Shown here: positions 37,090 to 49,083 of the stretch, one piece after another | How positions within the stretch are numbered: position 1 is the first letter of the stretch | How the letters are laid out: every line of letters starts with the position of its first letter | DNA from: Cognatiluteimonas sedimenti | GTDB taxonomy: Bacteria > Pseudomonadota > Gammaproteobacteria > Xanthomonadales > Xanthomonadaceae | Length of the DNA stretch: 64,000 bases | NCBI RefSeq assembly: GCF_022808325.1 | Contig: NZ_JALGCL010000003.1 | Span: 1-64,000 of the forward strand | Direction of reading: 5' to 3' | Position numbers and translations under genes: made by a program | Notes under the pieces: model-generated | What the model was told of the DNA's origin: nothing | Seen by the model: only the letters and a program-made list of their open reading frames with translations | Database searches by the model: none

Positions 37090-38220
37090 ATGCCTGACGA
37101 CATTGCCGCCCTGCTGATCCTGCACGCCGCCGGTGGCGCCGTGGCTCCACGCCGCGCGCTGCTCCAAGCCTGCGGGGGACCGGCGGCGGCGTTGGCGGCA
37201 GGCGCACGCGCATGGCGCCAGCATGGCCTGGACGCCGCCCAGGTGCAGGCCTTGCGGCGGCCCGATGCCGCCCAGCTCGGCAACAGCCTGGCGTGGCTGC
37301 AGGCACCCGGGCACCAGCTGCTGGGCTGGCACGACCCCGATTACCCGGTGCTGTTGCGGCGCATCCCAAGCCCGCCGCTGGCGCTGTTCGTGGCCGGCGA
37401 TCCGGCGCTGCTGTGGCATCCGGCGGTCGCGGTCGTCGGCAGCCGCGGGCCGACCGCCGGCGGGCGCGACAACGCCGGCGACTTCGCCCGCGCACTGGCG
37501 GCCTCCGGGCTCGCCGTGGCCAGCGGAATGGCTGCGGGCATCGACACCGCCGCGCACGAAGGCGCCCTGGCAGCCGGCGGCCTGACCCTGGCCGTGCTCG
37601 GCACCGGCCCGGATGTCCCCTACCCGCGCGCAAACAGCGGCCTGCATGCGCGCATCGCCGGCTCCGGCGCCGTGGTCAGCGAACACCCGCCCGGCACCGC
37701 CGCGCAACGCACGCATTTCCCCAGCCGCAACCGGATCCTCGCCGGCCTGTCGCTGGCCACGGTGGTGGTCGAGGCCGCGCAGCGCTCCGGGGCGTTGATC
37801 ACCGCGCGGCTGGCCGCCGAGGCCGGGCGCGAGGTGTTCGCGATCCCCGGCTCGATCCACAACCCGCTGGCGCGCGGCTGCCACCGACTGATCCGCGACG
37901 GCGCCGGCCTGGTCGAATCGGCGCAGGACGTCATCGCCGCGCTCGGCCCGCTGGCGGCCGGGCTGGCCGAGGCCTTGCGTGGCCGGCTGGCCGCCCCGAT
38001 GTTCCACGACACGCCGGCGAGCAGTGCTCCGGCAGAGCCCAGGGCTGTCGACCCCGACTACAAGTGCTTGTGGCAGGCACTCGGGCATGACCCCACAGGT
38101 ATGGATCTGCTCGTCTCACGCACCGGATTGACGGCCGCGAAACTGTCCTCCATGCTGCTGGTCATGGAGCTGGAAGGCCGGGTCGTGGTGGAACACGGTC
38201 GATATTCCCGCAAGCGCTGA
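37090..38220 (+). CDS. dprA: DNA-processing protein DprA
   Basis: This 376-residue protein loads RecA on incoming single-stranded DNA during natural transformation. The extended Rossmann core (about 105-290) has VAVVGSRGPTAGGR, SGMAAGIDTAAHEGAL and FPSRNRILAGLS, all typical. An N-terminal SAM-like region and a C-terminal winged-helix domain (about 315-376) complete it. comM, later in this window, also acts in transformation, so the organism probably encodes competence functions. Confidence 0.96.
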   Translation: MPDDIAALLILHAAGGAVAPRRALLQACGGPAAALAAGARAWRQHGLDAAQVQALRRPDAAQLGNSLAWLQAPGHQLLGWHDPDYPVLLRRIPSPPLALFVAGDPALLWHPAVAVVGSRGPTAGGRDNAGDFARALAASGLAVASGMAAGIDTAAHEGALAAGGLTLAVLGTGPDVPYPRANSGLHARIAGSGAVVSEHPPGTAAQRTHFPSRNRILAGLSLATVVVEAAQRSGALITARLAAEAGREVFAIPGSIHNPLARGCHRLIRDGAGLVESAQDVIAALGPLAAGLAEALRGRLAAPMFHDTPASSAPAEPRAVDPDYKCLWQALGHDPTGMDLLVSRTGLTAAKLSSMLLVMELEGRVVVEHGRYSRKR

Positions 38221-38267
38221 GCAGCCGCTTCCACGGCCTCTGCGCTGCGACGCAGGACGCGTCGCAA

Positions 38268-38291
38268 CCGCCATCGCGGGACCGATGGCGG
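38268..38291 (+). other. Hairpin in the dprA-smg intergenic region
   Basis: A 9-bp perfect stem (38268-38276 with 38283-38291) with a 6-base loop lies in the 198-base gap. A second small one, GCACCG-CTCG-CGGTGC, is at 38391-38406 just before smg. There is no T tract, so termination is uncertain. Nothing else is seen in this gap. Confidence 0.5.
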
Positions 38292-38418
38292 CGGCACCCC
38301 GCTTCGGCAGGGCGCCACGACGCCGGCGGGCAGGGAGCCCGACGGCGACACACCGGAACGAGCCCCGGCTCGCGCCGGTTCCTCATCGACGCACCGCTCG
38401 CGGTGCAGGCCGAGGGAA

Positions 38419-38925
38419 ATGAAAGAGAGCATCCTGGATGTGCTGCTGTACCTGTTCGAACACTATTTCACCGAAGATTCCGCGCCCCCGCCCGGCGACC
38501 GCACGCTGCTGGGCAAGGAGCACCTGGCCAACGGCCCATTGCTCGATGAACTGACACAGGCCGGCTTCAGCCCGGCCGAAATCCACAAGGCCTTCGACTG
38601 GCTCGACGCGCTGGCAGAACAGCGCCCGGGCACCGCCAACGCGCGTGCCGACGGCCCGACCCGGGTGTATTTCGGCCCCGAGCTCGACAAGCTCGACGTC
38701 GAATGCCGCGGCTTCCTCCTGTTCCTGGAGCAGCATGGCGTGCTCGATGCCGGCCAGCGCGAACTGGTGCTGGACCGGGCGATGGCGCTGGACCAGGACG
38801 AGCTGGACCTGGACGACCTGAAGTGGGTGGTGCTGATGGTCCTGTTCAACCAGCCAGGGGCCGAGGCTGCCTACGCCTGGATGGAAACCCAGATGTTCCT
38901 GGACGAGCCGGAACCGGTGCATTAG
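38419..38925 (+). CDS. smg: Smg (DUF494) family protein
   Basis: This 168-residue protein matches the Smg/DUF494 family: [17 protein letters not shown] at the start, [18 protein letters not shown] in the middle, and the end region [21 protein letters not shown]. Smg is small, acidic and usually found between dprA and topA, exactly as here. Its role is not established; a link to DNA processing has been suggested by position. GAGGGAA serves as ribosome binding site. Confidence 0.95.
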   Translation: MKESILDVLLYLFEHYFTEDSAPPPGDRTLLGKEHLANGPLLDELTQAGFSPAEIHKAFDWLDALAEQRPGTANARADGPTRVYFGPELDKLDVECRGFLLFLEQHGVLDAGQRELVLDRAMALDQDELDLDDLKWVVLMVLFNQPGAEAAYAWMETQMFLDEPEPVH

Positions 38926-38996
38926 CCCCCGTCCCCGGCGCGGCCCGGCTTGACAGTCGTGGCCGTGGCGTGATTCCACTGTAATAAGGATGAACC

Positions 38997-39026
38997 GACG
39001 CCCGAGGCCCCCGGCCCCGGGCGTCG
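38997..39026 (+). terminator. Possible terminator between smg and topA
   Basis: A 9-bp stem (38997-39005 with 39018-39026) is followed by CCTTCT. A TTGACA at 38950 lies before it, but no good -10 is found at the normal spacing (the best, TGTAAT at 38980, is 24 bp away). Confidence 0.5.
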
Positions 39027-39092
39027 CCTTCTAGCGCGCCCCCGCGACGCCTTCACGGCGCGGCCCCGCTCCGGACGAGACCCTCTGCCGCC

Positions 39093-41687
<2,595 letters not shown>

Positions 41688-41731
41688 GCCTGTCGCGCCG
41701 GCGCGCCTGGCCGGGCAGCGTGCCGCAGCGC

Positions 41732-41743
41732 TAAGCTGGCGCC
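41732..41743 (+). promoter_or_regulatory. Predicted leaderless promoter, tsaC
   Basis: TAAGCT (41732-41737) followed by 6 bp (GGCGCC) leads to the ATG at 41744. Confidence 0.45.
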
Positions 41744-42307
41744 ATGTCCGCACTGCTCACCGTTCCCGCCGCGGCCGACCTGTTGCGCCGCGGCGGCGTC
41801 CTCGCCTATCCGACCGAAGCCGTGTGGGGCCTGGGTTGCGATCCCTTCGACGAGGCCGCGGTGCTGCGCCTGCTCGCGCTCAAGCAACGCGAACTCGACA
41901 AGGGGCTGATCCTGATTGCCGCCAATCTGGCGCAATTCGATGGCCTGCTCGACTGGGGGGCCTTGCCCCCGGAGCGGCGCGCGGAGGTCGTCGCCAGCTG
42001 GCCCGGCCCGCATACCTGGATCGTCCCGGCGACGTCGCGGGTGCCGCGCTGGATCACCGGTGCCCACGCCGGGGTCGCGGCCCGGGTCAGCGCACATCCG
42101 GGCGTGGTGGCGCTGTGCACCGCGTTCGCCGCGCCGCTGGTCTCTACCAGCGCCAACCCCGCGGGCGCGGCGGCGCCGACGACCCTGGCCGGAATCGACC
42201 CGGCGCTGCGGGCCGCGGTCGACGGCATTCTCGCCGGCGACACCGGCGGCCGCGATCGCCCGAGCGACATCCGCGACGCGCGCAGTGGCGCGCGCCTGCG
42301 CGCCTGA
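41744..42307 (+). CDS. tsaC: Threonylcarbamoyl-AMP synthase (TsaC/Sua5/YrdC family)
   Basis: This 187-residue enzyme makes the activated intermediate for the t6A37 modification of tRNAs from threonine, bicarbonate and ATP. The conserved region includes YPTEAVWGLGCDP (near 24-36), KQRELDKGLILI with the binding-site lysines (about 46-57) and STSANPAG. Length matches the short TsaC form. It follows topA, as in several gammaproteobacteria. Confidence 0.95.
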   Translation: MSALLTVPAAADLLRRGGVLAYPTEAVWGLGCDPFDEAAVLRLLALKQRELDKGLILIAANLAQFDGLLDWGALPPERRAEVVASWPGPHTWIVPATSRVPRWITGAHAGVAARVSAHPGVVALCTAFAAPLVSTSANPAGAAAPTTLAGIDPALRAAVDGILAGDTGGRDRPSDIRDARSGARLRA

Positions 42308-42378
42308 GCCCTGAATCCGCGCAAACCGGCGACGGATCGCGGCTTGGCCTGTTCGCCCCCGCAGCGCAAGATGCGCGC

Positions 42379-43062
42379 ATGCACGTTGCTTTCCCCCGCC
42401 TGGTATGTGGACTGTTGATCGCGGCAGCGTGGCCGGCGACTTCGGTCGACGTCACCATCTACCGCTGCACCGATGCACGCGGCCACCTGACCCTGCGCGA
42501 CACGCCCTGTGCGAAAGGCGAACGCCAGGAAACGCGCGAAATGCTGCGTCCCCGGGACGGCACGCCGGCCGCGGCGCCGGTGTCGGCGCCGGTATCGGCG
42601 GGTACGAACGAAGGCCCCGCGACGCCGCGGGTGATGGTGCTGCGGACACCGCAACCGCTGTACGAATGCGTGACCCCCGACGGCGACCGCTACACCAGCG
42701 ACACGCCGGAGGGACGCCCGCGCTGGGTCCCGCTGTGGACGCTGGGTTATCCGCTGCCGGTGGGGCCATACCAGCGCGCGGGCGCGGACCTGGCCATCAC
42801 CGGAGGCAACGTCAGCATCCATGCCGGCAGCACCGTGCTGGTGCCGCCGCCGGTATACCCGGTGTACCCGCCGCAGGCCGGCACCTGGATCCGCGACACC
42901 TGTCACAGCCTGCCGCAGCAGGAAGTCTGCGCCCGCCTGCTGGATCGCCGCGACGAGATCCGCCGCCGCTTCTTCAACGCGCAACCCTCCGAGCGCGAGG
43001 TGTTGGGGAACGAGGAGCGCGGCATCAATGCCCGCCTCGACAGCGACTGCGGGGGCGATTGA
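42379..43062 (+). CDS. DUF4124 exported protein, first of a paralogous pair
   Basis: This 227-residue exported protein has a signal peptide (about 1-23) and a DUF4124 module straight after it: VTIYRCTDARGHLTLRDTPC. The rest is proline-rich, with two further cysteines paired around CHSLPQQEVC. DUF4124 proteins are small periplasmic proteins of unknown function common in gammaproteobacteria. The next gene is a diverged paralogue whose ATG overlaps this stop by one base (TGATG). The start follows CAAGAT by 6 bp, a weak match to the leaderless pattern. Confidence 0.85.
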   Translation: MHVAFPRLVCGLLIAAAWPATSVDVTIYRCTDARGHLTLRDTPCAKGERQETREMLRPRDGTPAAAPVSAPVSAGTNEGPATPRVMVLRTPQPLYECVTPDGDRYTSDTPEGRPRWVPLWTLGYPLPVGPYQRAGADLAITGGNVSIHAGSTVLVPPPVYPVYPPQAGTWIRDTCHSLPQQEVCARLLDRRDEIRRRFFNAQPSEREVLGNEERGINARLDSDCGGD

Positions 43063-43688
43063 TGCGGTACGCATGGTGCTTCGCGGTGCTGGCGTGCGGC
43101 GTACTGCCGCCGGCCGGCGTCCAGGCCCAGCACCGGCAGGTGGTGATCTACCGCTGCACCGATGCCGGCGGCCACGTCACCCTGCAGAACGATGCTGCCT
43201 GCCCCCGCGGCACGCGGGAGCAGAAGCAGGTGGTCGACGTGCCGCCGCCGATGCCGACCTACCAGCCACGGGAGGAGCGCATGCCGGCGATCGTCGCCGC
43301 GGAGAAGGCGCGCGAGCAGGCGGACATCGAAAGCGCGCTGCCGCCGCCGGTCGCCGCCGAAGAGCGCAAGCCGCCGCCGCCGCTGTTCCAGTGCACCACC
43401 TGGGAGCAGGAAAACTACCTCACCGAGGACGAGACGCCGCAGGAACGCTGCGCGCCGCTGCAGGTGGTCGGCCTCGACGGCGCGCCGCAGGCCGCCGCCC
43501 GCGCCTGCCAGGGCGTGGCCGACCAGTGCCAGGCGGTCGCCGACGACGCCCTCTGCCAGGCCTGGCAGCGCCGTGTCGGCGAAGCCGAATTCCGCTGGAA
43601 GTTCGCCGGCGCCGCGGACGACGAGGCCCGCCACCTCGAGTACGAACAGCTCGCCGCGACCCTTGCCAACAGCACCTGCGCCGATTAG
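43062..43688 (+). CDS. DUF4124 exported protein, second of a paralogous pair
   Basis: This 208-residue exported protein has a signal peptide (about 1-22, ending VQAQ) and a DUF4124 module RQVVIYRCTDAGGHVTLQND aligned with that of the preceding gene. The remainder has six or so cysteines (FQCTTWEQ, ERCAPL, ARACQGVADQCQ, LCQAW, STCAD), spaced for disulfides. It is coupled to its paralogue (TGATG overlap), indicating tandem duplication and divergence. No function is known. Confidence 0.85.
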   Translation: MRYAWCFAVLACGVLPPAGVQAQHRQVVIYRCTDAGGHVTLQNDAACPRGTREQKQVVDVPPPMPTYQPREERMPAIVAAEKAREQADIESALPPPVAAEERKPPPPLFQCTTWEQENYLTEDETPQERCAPLQVVGLDGAPQAAARACQGVADQCQAVADDALCQAWQRRVGEAEFRWKFAGAADDEARHLEYEQLAATLANSTCAD

Positions 43689-43719
43689 CGCATCGACGCG
43701 CGCTGTACGCCTGGCGGCA

Positions 43720-44496
43720 TCAGAACCCGTAGCGCAGGAAGCCGCCGTCGACCGCGATGCATTCGCCGGTGACGTAGCTCGACGCCGGCAGGCACAGGAA
43801 GGCCACCGCGGCAGCCACTTCCTCCGGCTCGCCGACGCGCCCCATCGGCGTGCGCAGCAGCACCTCGTCCAGGTAGTCGGGATCGGACAGCTTGGCGGAC
43901 GTGCGCCGGGTGCGGATGTACCACGGCGCCACCGTGTTGACGCGCACGCCGTCTTCGGCCCATTCGACCGCCAGGTTCCTGGTCATCTGGTGCAGCGCGG
44001 CCTTGCTCATGCCGTAGGGCGCGCCGCTGCGCACGTGGGTGAGCCCGGAGACGCTGCCGACGTTGACGATGCTGGACGCGGCATGCCGGGTCAGCAGGGG
44101 ATGGGCATAACGCGACAGTTCGAAGGCGCTGAACAGGTTGACCTCGAAGATCTGCCGCCACTCGTCCTCGGTGTAGTCGCCGCTGGCCCGGGTGAGATTG
44201 CCGCCGGCGTTGTTGACCAGGATGTTGAGGCCTTCGCCGCGATCCTCGACCCAGTCCAGGATCTCGCGCCGCTGTTCCTCGTCGGCGACATCGGCGACCA
44301 GTGCATGCACCTGGTCGTCCCCGGCCTCGTCGGCGAGGTCGTCGCGCGCGCGTTCCAGCGCCGCGGCGTCGCGTGCCACGATCAGCACCTGCGCGCCGAA
44401 GCCGAGCAGTTCGCGCGCGATCGCATGGCCGATGCCGGCGCTGCCGCCGGTGACCAGGGCCAGTTGTCCGTCCAGGCGCCAGCGGTTGGAATCCAT
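43720..44496 (-). CDS. SDR family oxidoreductase (tropinone reductase-like)
   Basis: This 258-residue classical short-chain dehydrogenase has the cofactor motif [10 protein letters not shown] (about 16-25), NNAGGN, and the catalytic Ser-Tyr-Lys set around [19 protein letters not shown]. The end [18 protein letters not shown] is typical for FabG/tropinone-reductase-like proteins. It is cytoplasmic and probably NADP(H)-dependent. The substrate cannot be read from the sequence. It faces the DUF4124 pair convergently. Confidence 0.92.
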   Translation of the reverse strand: MDSNRWRLDGQLALVTGGSAGIGHAIARELLGFGAQVLIVARDAAALERARDDLADEAGDDQVHALVADVADEEQRREILDWVEDRGEGLNILVNNAGGNLTRASGDYTEDEWRQIFEVNLFSAFELSRYAHPLLTRHAASSIVNVGSVSGLTHVRSGAPYGMSKAALHQMTRNLAVEWAEDGVRVNTVAPWYIRTRRTSAKLSDPDYLDEVLLRTPMGRVGEPEEVAAAVAFLCLPASSYVTGECIAVDGGFLRYGF

Positions 44497-44600
44497 CGGT
44501 CTCGCCTCGTCGGCCTCGGCAACGCCGCGTGGGCGTAGCATAGCCCCGGGCCAGTCCAGCCCTGCCCACGCGCCCAGCGCAGCACCACGGAAACGCCGCC

Positions 44601-44846
44601 ATGACCGCCTTCCCGCGCCTGACCGTCCTGTCCGCCCTGCTGCTGTGCGCGGCATGCGGCAAACCGGAGCCGCCGCCGACCGACGAGCCGCCGGAACCGC
44701 GGGCGCAGGCCGCGCCCACAGCTCAGGCGACCGAACTGCGCGATGCGATCCAACGCCCGATCGAACGCGCCAGGGCGGTCGAACCGCAGGTGCTCGACGC
44801 CGCCAGCCAGCAGCGCGCCGAGATCGAGGCGCAAACCGGCGGCTGA
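44601..44846 (+). CDS. Small lipoprotein of unknown function
   Basis: This 81-residue protein has a lipoprotein signal with the lipobox region LLLCAAC (Cys19), a proline-rich stretch ([12 protein letters not shown]) and a short amphipathic helix with [15 protein letters not shown] near 45-58. It may be an envelope spacer or a peptide that sits on peptidoglycan. The ribosome binding site is weak (CGGAAA). It is divergent from the SDR gene. Confidence 0.7.
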   Translation: MTAFPRLTVLSALLLCAACGKPEPPPTDEPPEPRAQAAPTAQATELRDAIQRPIERARAVEPQVLDAASQQRAEIEAQTGG

Positions 44847-44848
44847 TG

Positions 44849-44880
44849 CGCGCGCCGCACCGCGGTCGCTGCGGCGCGCG
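44849..44880. terminator. GC hairpin between convergent genes
   Basis: An 11-bp perfect stem (44849-44859 with 44870-44880) and a 10-base loop lie between the small lipoprotein stop and the algC-type stop. It has no T tract on either side. Confidence 0.4.
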
Positions 44881-44935
44881 GCCTGGAGATGCCTGGCCCC
44901 TGCTTTCGCCCGGCTGGCGGCACGGATCGAGCTGG

Positions 44936-47254
44936 CTAGAACGGCAACGCCAGATCCGGCTTGAGTGCCAGCAGCTGCTCGCGGAACGCGGCCTGGATCC
45001 GCGCCAGCGCCGGCTGCGAATCGGCATCGAACCGCAGCACCAGCACCGGGGTGGTGTTGGACGCGCGCACCAGGCCCCAGCCGTCGGGCCAGTCCACGCG
45101 CAGCCCGTCGATGGTGGAACTGCGCCCACCCTCGAACCGGGCGGCGTTGCGGAAGCGTTCGACGAACGCGTGCGGATCGCCATCGGGCGCATCGACCTTC
45201 AGCTCCGGGGTCGACACGCCGTTGGGCAGCGCATTGAGCTGCTCGCTCGGCGTTTCCGGCTTGGCCGCGAGGATCTCCAGCAGCCGCGCGGCGGCGTAGA
45301 TGCCGTCGTCGAAACCGTACCAGCGCTCGGCGAAGAAGAAGTGGCCGCTCATCTCGCCGGCCAGCTCCGCCTCGACCTCGCGCATCTTGGCCTTGATCAG
45401 CGAATGCCCGGTCTTCCACATCAGCGGGCTGCCGCCATGGCGCAGGATGTGGCCCGGCAGGCGCCCCGTGCACTTCACGTCATACACGATCACCGCGCCC
45501 GGGTTGCGATCGAGCACGTCGGCGGCGAACAGCATCAGCAGGCGGTCGGGATAGATGCTCTCGCCGTCGCGCGTCACCACGCCCAGCCGGTCGCCGTCGC
45601 CGTCGAAGGCAATGCCCAGGTCCGCGTCCAGGCGCTCGACCATCTTGATCAGGTCGGCGAGGTTGTGCGGTTCGCTCGGGTCGGGATGGTGGTTGGGGAA
45701 GTTGCCGTCGATCTCGCAGTACAACGGCGTGACGTCGGCGCCGATCGCCTCCAGCACGCGCGGGCCGAGCACGCCGGCGACGCCGTTGCCGGCGTCTACC
45801 ACGACCTTGAGCCGGCGATCGATCTGCACGTCCGCAGCGATCCGGGCGACGTAATCCTCGCCGAGGTCGCGTTCGACCACGGTGCCGGGCGTGTCGGCGG
45901 TGTGCAGGCGGTCCTCGGCGATGCGCGCGTAAAGATCGACGATCGCGTCGCCGGACAGCGTGGTGCCGCCGACCACGATCTTGAACCCGTTGTAGTCCGG
46001 CGGGTTGTGGCTGCCGGTGACGGCGATGCCGCAACCGGTGCGCAGGTGGAAGCCGCCGAAGTACACCACCGGCGTCGGCGCCAGGCCTATGTCGATGACG
46101 TTGCGGCCAGCCTTGCGCAGGCCCTCCGTGAGGCCGGCGACCAGGTCGGGCCCGGACAGGCGGCCGTCGCGGCCGACCACGATGTCGCCCAGGCCCTGCT
46201 CGAACATCAGCGTGCCCACCGCATGCCCGATCAGTTCGGCGACGCCGATGTCGAGCGTCTCGCCGACGATGCCGCGGATGTCGTAGGCGCGGAAGATGCC
46301 GCGGTCGATCCGCACCGGGCCGGGCTTGGCGGCCTCGGCGACCGCAACCGCGGGTGCGGCGCGCTCGGGCAGCGGGGCCTGCTGGATCGCCTGCGCCAGG
46401 GTCGGCTCGGCATGCGGTTCATCGGCGGCGACGTCGTGCGCTGCGCCGGCGTTGCGGCGCAGCGCCAGCCAGGCCGCCAGCGCCAGCCCGGCGAGCACCA
46501 GCGCGGCCACGAACGACGCGGTCGCGTCGAGCCCGAACGCGCCGGCGGTTTCGTCCGGCAGCGCCGCGGCGATCCGCAGCTCGGTGCCGGGCACCTTGGC
46601 CGACAGTGCCTCGGCGCTGTTTGCCAGCGCCTTGTCGCCGCGCTCCAGCACGGTGTAGTTGCCTTGGCGCAGGGCCAGGTAGCTGTCGTCGGCGAGCTGC
46701 GCACCCTGCAGCGCCTGCGTCGCCTGCGCCAACGGCAAGCGCACGTAGGCAACCCCGGCGAGGCGGTCGCCACTGCGCGCAGGCGCGGCGAGCACCAGGC
46801 GGACGCCGTCGTCCTTGACGATGCGCGCCACGGGCGCGTTCGTCGCCAGCGCCGCCTCGGCCGCCGCGAGGCGGCCGAAACCCGTCCGCGGCAGCCCGGC
46901 GTAGGCGCCATCCAGGTCCGGCGGCAGGATCTCGACCTGCTCCACCTGCGGCCAGCCGGCCTTCAGCTGCGCCGCGGCGCCGGCGATATCGCCGATGCCC
47001 AGGGTCGCCTGCAGCGTGGAGGAACCGAGGCGATCGCCGAGCCGGTCGAGTTGCTGCCGCAACGCGTGCGCGGTGCCTTGCACGGCTGCGTCGCGCGCCT
47101 GCTCCAGGCCCTGCGCGCGGCGGTCGTCGCGCAGCTGTTGCCACCCGTTCCAGGCCAGCCACAGCGCCAGCAGCGCGCAGAGCGCGGCGACCAGCGGCAG
47201 CACCGGTCGCAGTTGTGCGGCGGGCAGCCGCAGGCGCGGTTTGGAATCGCTCAT
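44936..47254 (-). CDS. algC: Phosphomannomutase/phosphoglucomutase with membrane-anchored N-terminal sensor-like domain
   Basis: This 772-residue protein has an N-terminal part (about 1-270) with two transmembrane helices (about 17-36 and 240-262) enclosing a periplasmic domain, and a C-terminal catalytic part (about 310-772) of the alpha-phosphohexomutase family. The latter has the phosphoserine loop TGSHNPP (Ser415), the metal site DGDGDR and the sugar-binding [16 protein letters not shown]. It converts hexose 6-phosphates and 1-phosphates for LPS and exopolysaccharide precursors. Short homologues (AlgC, XanA) are about 450-465 residues, so the N-terminus is an added sensory or anchoring region. 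It follows dut by 13 bases in an operon-like run, as in Pseudomonas. Confidence 0.92.
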   Translation of the reverse strand: MSDSKPRLRLPAAQLRPVLPLVAALCALLALWLAWNGWQQLRDDRRAQGLEQARDAAVQGTAHALRQQLDRLGDRLGSSTLQATLGIGDIAGAAAQLKAGWPQVEQVEILPPDLDGAYAGLPRTGFGRLAAAEAALATNAPVARIVKDDGVRLVLAAPARSGDRLAGVAYVRLPLAQATQALQGAQLADDSYLALRQGNYTVLERGDKALANSAEALSAKVPGTELRIAAALPDETAGAFGLDATASFVAALVLAGLALAAWLALRRNAGAAHDVAADEPHAEPTLAQAIQQAPLPERAAPAVAVAEAAKPGPVRIDRGIFRAYDIRGIVGETLDIGVAELIGHAVGTLMFEQGLGDIVVGRDGRLSGPDLVAGLTEGLRKAGRNVIDIGLAPTPVVYFGGFHLRTGCGIAVTGSHNPPDYNGFKIVVGGTTLSGDAIVDLYARIAEDRLHTADTPGTVVERDLGEDYVARIAADVQIDRRLKVVVDAGNGVAGVLGPRVLEAIGADVTPLYCEIDGNFPNHHPDPSEPHNLADLIKMVERLDADLGIAFDGDGDRLGVVTRDGESIYPDRLLMLFAADVLDRNPGAVIVYDVKCTGRLPGHILRHGGSPLMWKTGHSLIKAKMREVEAELAGEMSGHFFFAERWYGFDDGIYAAARLLEILAAKPETPSEQLNALPNGVSTPELKVDAPDGDPHAFVERFRNAARFEGGRSSTIDGLRVDWPDGWGLVRASNTTPVLVLRFDADSQPALARIQAAFREQLLALKPDLALPF

Positions 47255-47267
47255 CTGTCGTCCCCTG

Positions 47268-47756
47268 TCAGCGCACGCCGGTATGGCCGAATCCGCCATC
47301 GCCGCGCGCGCTGTGTTCGAAAGTATCCACTACCTGCAGCGTCGCGCGCACGATCGGCAACAACAGGAGCTGCGCGATGCGGTCCCCGGGATCGATGGTG
47401 AACGTTTCGCCGCCACGGTTCCACACGCTGATCAGCAAGGGTCCCTGGTAGTCGGCGTCGATCAGGCCGGTGCCGTTGCCCAGCACGATGCCGTGCTTGT
47501 GGCCGAGCCCGGAGCGCGGCAGCACCAGCGCGCACAACCCGGGGTCGGCGAGGTGGATCGCCAGCCCGGATGGCACCAGCGCGGCATCGCCTGGCGCCAG
47601 CGCCAACGGTGCGTCCAGCGCCGCGCGCAGGTCGAGCGCGGCGCTGGCGGCGGTGGCGTAGTCGGGCAGCGGCCAGTCGCGGCCGTAACGCGGGTCGAGC
47701 AGCTTCACTTCAAGCCGGTGCTCGGCGGGCGCGGGGCGGGTGGTCATGTCTGGCAT
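47268..47756 (-). CDS. dut: dUTP diphosphatase
   Basis: This 162-residue trimeric enzyme converts dUTP to dUMP and keeps uracil out of DNA. All five motifs are present: [34 protein letters not shown] (the catalytic Asp), [10 protein letters not shown] and the C-terminal [11 protein letters not shown]. The ATG at 47756 overlaps the coaB stop by one base (TGATG), so it is coupled; ATG 47747 is an alternative. Confidence 0.97.
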   Translation of the reverse strand: MPDMTTRPAPAEHRLEVKLLDPRYGRDWPLPDYATAASAALDLRAALDAPLALAPGDAALVPSGLAIHLADPGLCALVLPRSGLGHKHGIVLGNGTGLIDADYQGPLLISVWNRGGETFTIDPGDRIAQLLLLPIVRATLQVVDTFEHSARGDGGFGHTGVR

Positions 47757-48421
47757 CAGGGCAGGCGTTCCTGGATGAGGTCGAGCAGGGCGTCGGCCAG
47801 TTGCGTCTTCGGCGCCGGGCCAAGGGTGCGGGCAAACCCGTCCGCGGCGTGGACGACCAGCGTATTGTCGTCGCTCTCGAAGCCGCTGCCGGCGATACCG
47901 ACGCGATTGGCGGCGATCAGGTCCACGCCCTTGCGTTCGAGCTTGGCGCGCGCGTGGCGCTCGACGTCGTCGGTCTCGGCGGCAAAGCCGACCACCAGCC
48001 GCGGCCGCGGCCGGTGGCTGGCGACGTCGGCCAGCACGTCGGCGGTGCGCACCAGTTCCAGCGCCAGTGCGTCGGTGCCGTCGGTCTTCTTGAGCTTGTG
48101 GGCGGCGACTGCGCGCGGTGTCCAGTCGGCGACCGCGGCGGCGCCGATGTAGCAGTCGGCCGGCAACGCGGCCAGCACCGCGGCGTGCAGTTGCGCGGCC
48201 GAGCGCACGTCGATGCGGCGGACGTCGGCCGGGCTGTCCAGGTGCACGGGCCCGGCGACCAGCACCACGTCGGCACCGCGGCGCGCGGCGGCGGCGGCGA
48301 GCGCAAAGCCCATCTTGCCGCTGCTGCGGTTGCCGATGAAACGCACCGGATCGATGTCCTCGTACGTCGGCCCGGCGCTGACCACGAACCGCCGGCCGGA
48401 CAAGACCGTGCCCGCCATCAT
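47756..48421 (-). CDS. coaB: Phosphopantothenoylcysteine synthetase (CoaB), separate from CoaC
   Basis: This 221-residue protein is the CoaB half of the usually bifunctional CoaBC. It joins 4'-phosphopantothenate and cysteine using CTP. Landmarks are [28 protein letters not shown] with the conserved Asn, and AAVADWTP followed by KLKK with the active lysine. It begins ATGATG at 48421, overlapping the CoaC stop by four bases (ATGA). Together the two pieces (188 and 221 residues) equal a normal fused CoaBC, so the split falls precisely at the linker. It could be true, a programmed event, or a one-base sequence error in the run of five G at 48427-48431. Confidence 0.85.
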   Translation of the reverse strand: MMAGTVLSGRRFVVSAGPTYEDIDPVRFIGNRSSGKMGFALAAAAARRGADVVLVAGPVHLDSPADVRRIDVRSAAQLHAAVLAALPADCYIGAAAVADWTPRAVAAHKLKKTDGTDALALELVRTADVLADVASHRPRPRLVVGFAAETDDVERHARAKLERKGVDLIAANRVGIAGSGFESDDNTLVVHAADGFARTLGPAPKTQLADALLDLIQERLP

Positions 48422-48984
48422 GTCGCGGGGGCCGCCGCCAGCGCCGCGACGATCGCCAGCGGCTCGGTCATCCGGCCGGGGCCGGACTCGCCCTCGGCCA
48501 GCGGGCCGTCGTCGGGGCCGATCACCTGCACGCCGCGTTCGCGCAGCAAGGCGACGTTGGCCTGGGTCGCGGGATGCAGCCACATGCGGTGGTTCATGGC
48601 CGGCGCCACCGCCAGCGGCGCCGTGGTCGCCAGGCACAGGGTACTGACCAGGTCGTCGGCGATGCCGTGGGCCAGCCTGGCCAGGGTGTTGGCGGTGGCC
48701 GGCGCAACCACCACCTGCTGCGCCCAGCGCGCCAGTTCCAGGTGCCCCATCGCCGCCTCGGCAGCGGCATCCCACAGCGAGGTGCGCACCGGCAGCCCGG
48801 ACACGGCCTGGAAACTCTGCGCGCCGACGAAACGCTGGGCGTTGTCGGTCATCGCCACCTGCACCTGGGCACCGGCATCGCGCAGCCGCCGCACCAGTTC
48901 GACCGCCTTATACGCGGCAATGCCGCCACTGACGCAGAGCAGGACCCGCCGCCCCGACAGGGCCTTCGCCTTCACCGCTGCCAT
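48418..48984 (-). CDS. coaC: Phosphopantothenoylcysteine decarboxylase (CoaC), separate from CoaB
   Basis: This 188-residue flavoprotein is the CoaC half of CoaBC and decarboxylates 4'-phosphopantothenoylcysteine in coenzyme A synthesis. Motifs are VSGGIAAYK (about 17-25), the active-site histidine in [10 protein letters not shown] and the substrate-binding PAMNHRMW. It ends in the linker ([10 protein letters not shown] then TGA), where other proteobacteria continue into CoaB. An extra C in the run at 48427-48431 would restore a single 400-residue frame. Confidence 0.88.
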   Translation of the reverse strand: MAAVKAKALSGRRVLLCVSGGIAAYKAVELVRRLRDAGAQVQVAMTDNAQRFVGAQSFQAVSGLPVRTSLWDAAAEAAMGHLELARWAQQVVVAPATANTLARLAHGIADDLVSTLCLATTAPLAVAPAMNHRMWLHPATQANVALLRERGVQVIGPDDGPLAEGESGPGRMTEPLAIVAALAAAPAT

Positions 48985-49083
48985 CGGTAGGAAATTTCCC
49001 ACGTGAAATCGGGGACCTAGCTTACCCCGAAGCACCCGGCCTCCCCGATGCCCCGGCACGGCGCCGTGGCCCACGCTGGGCCC

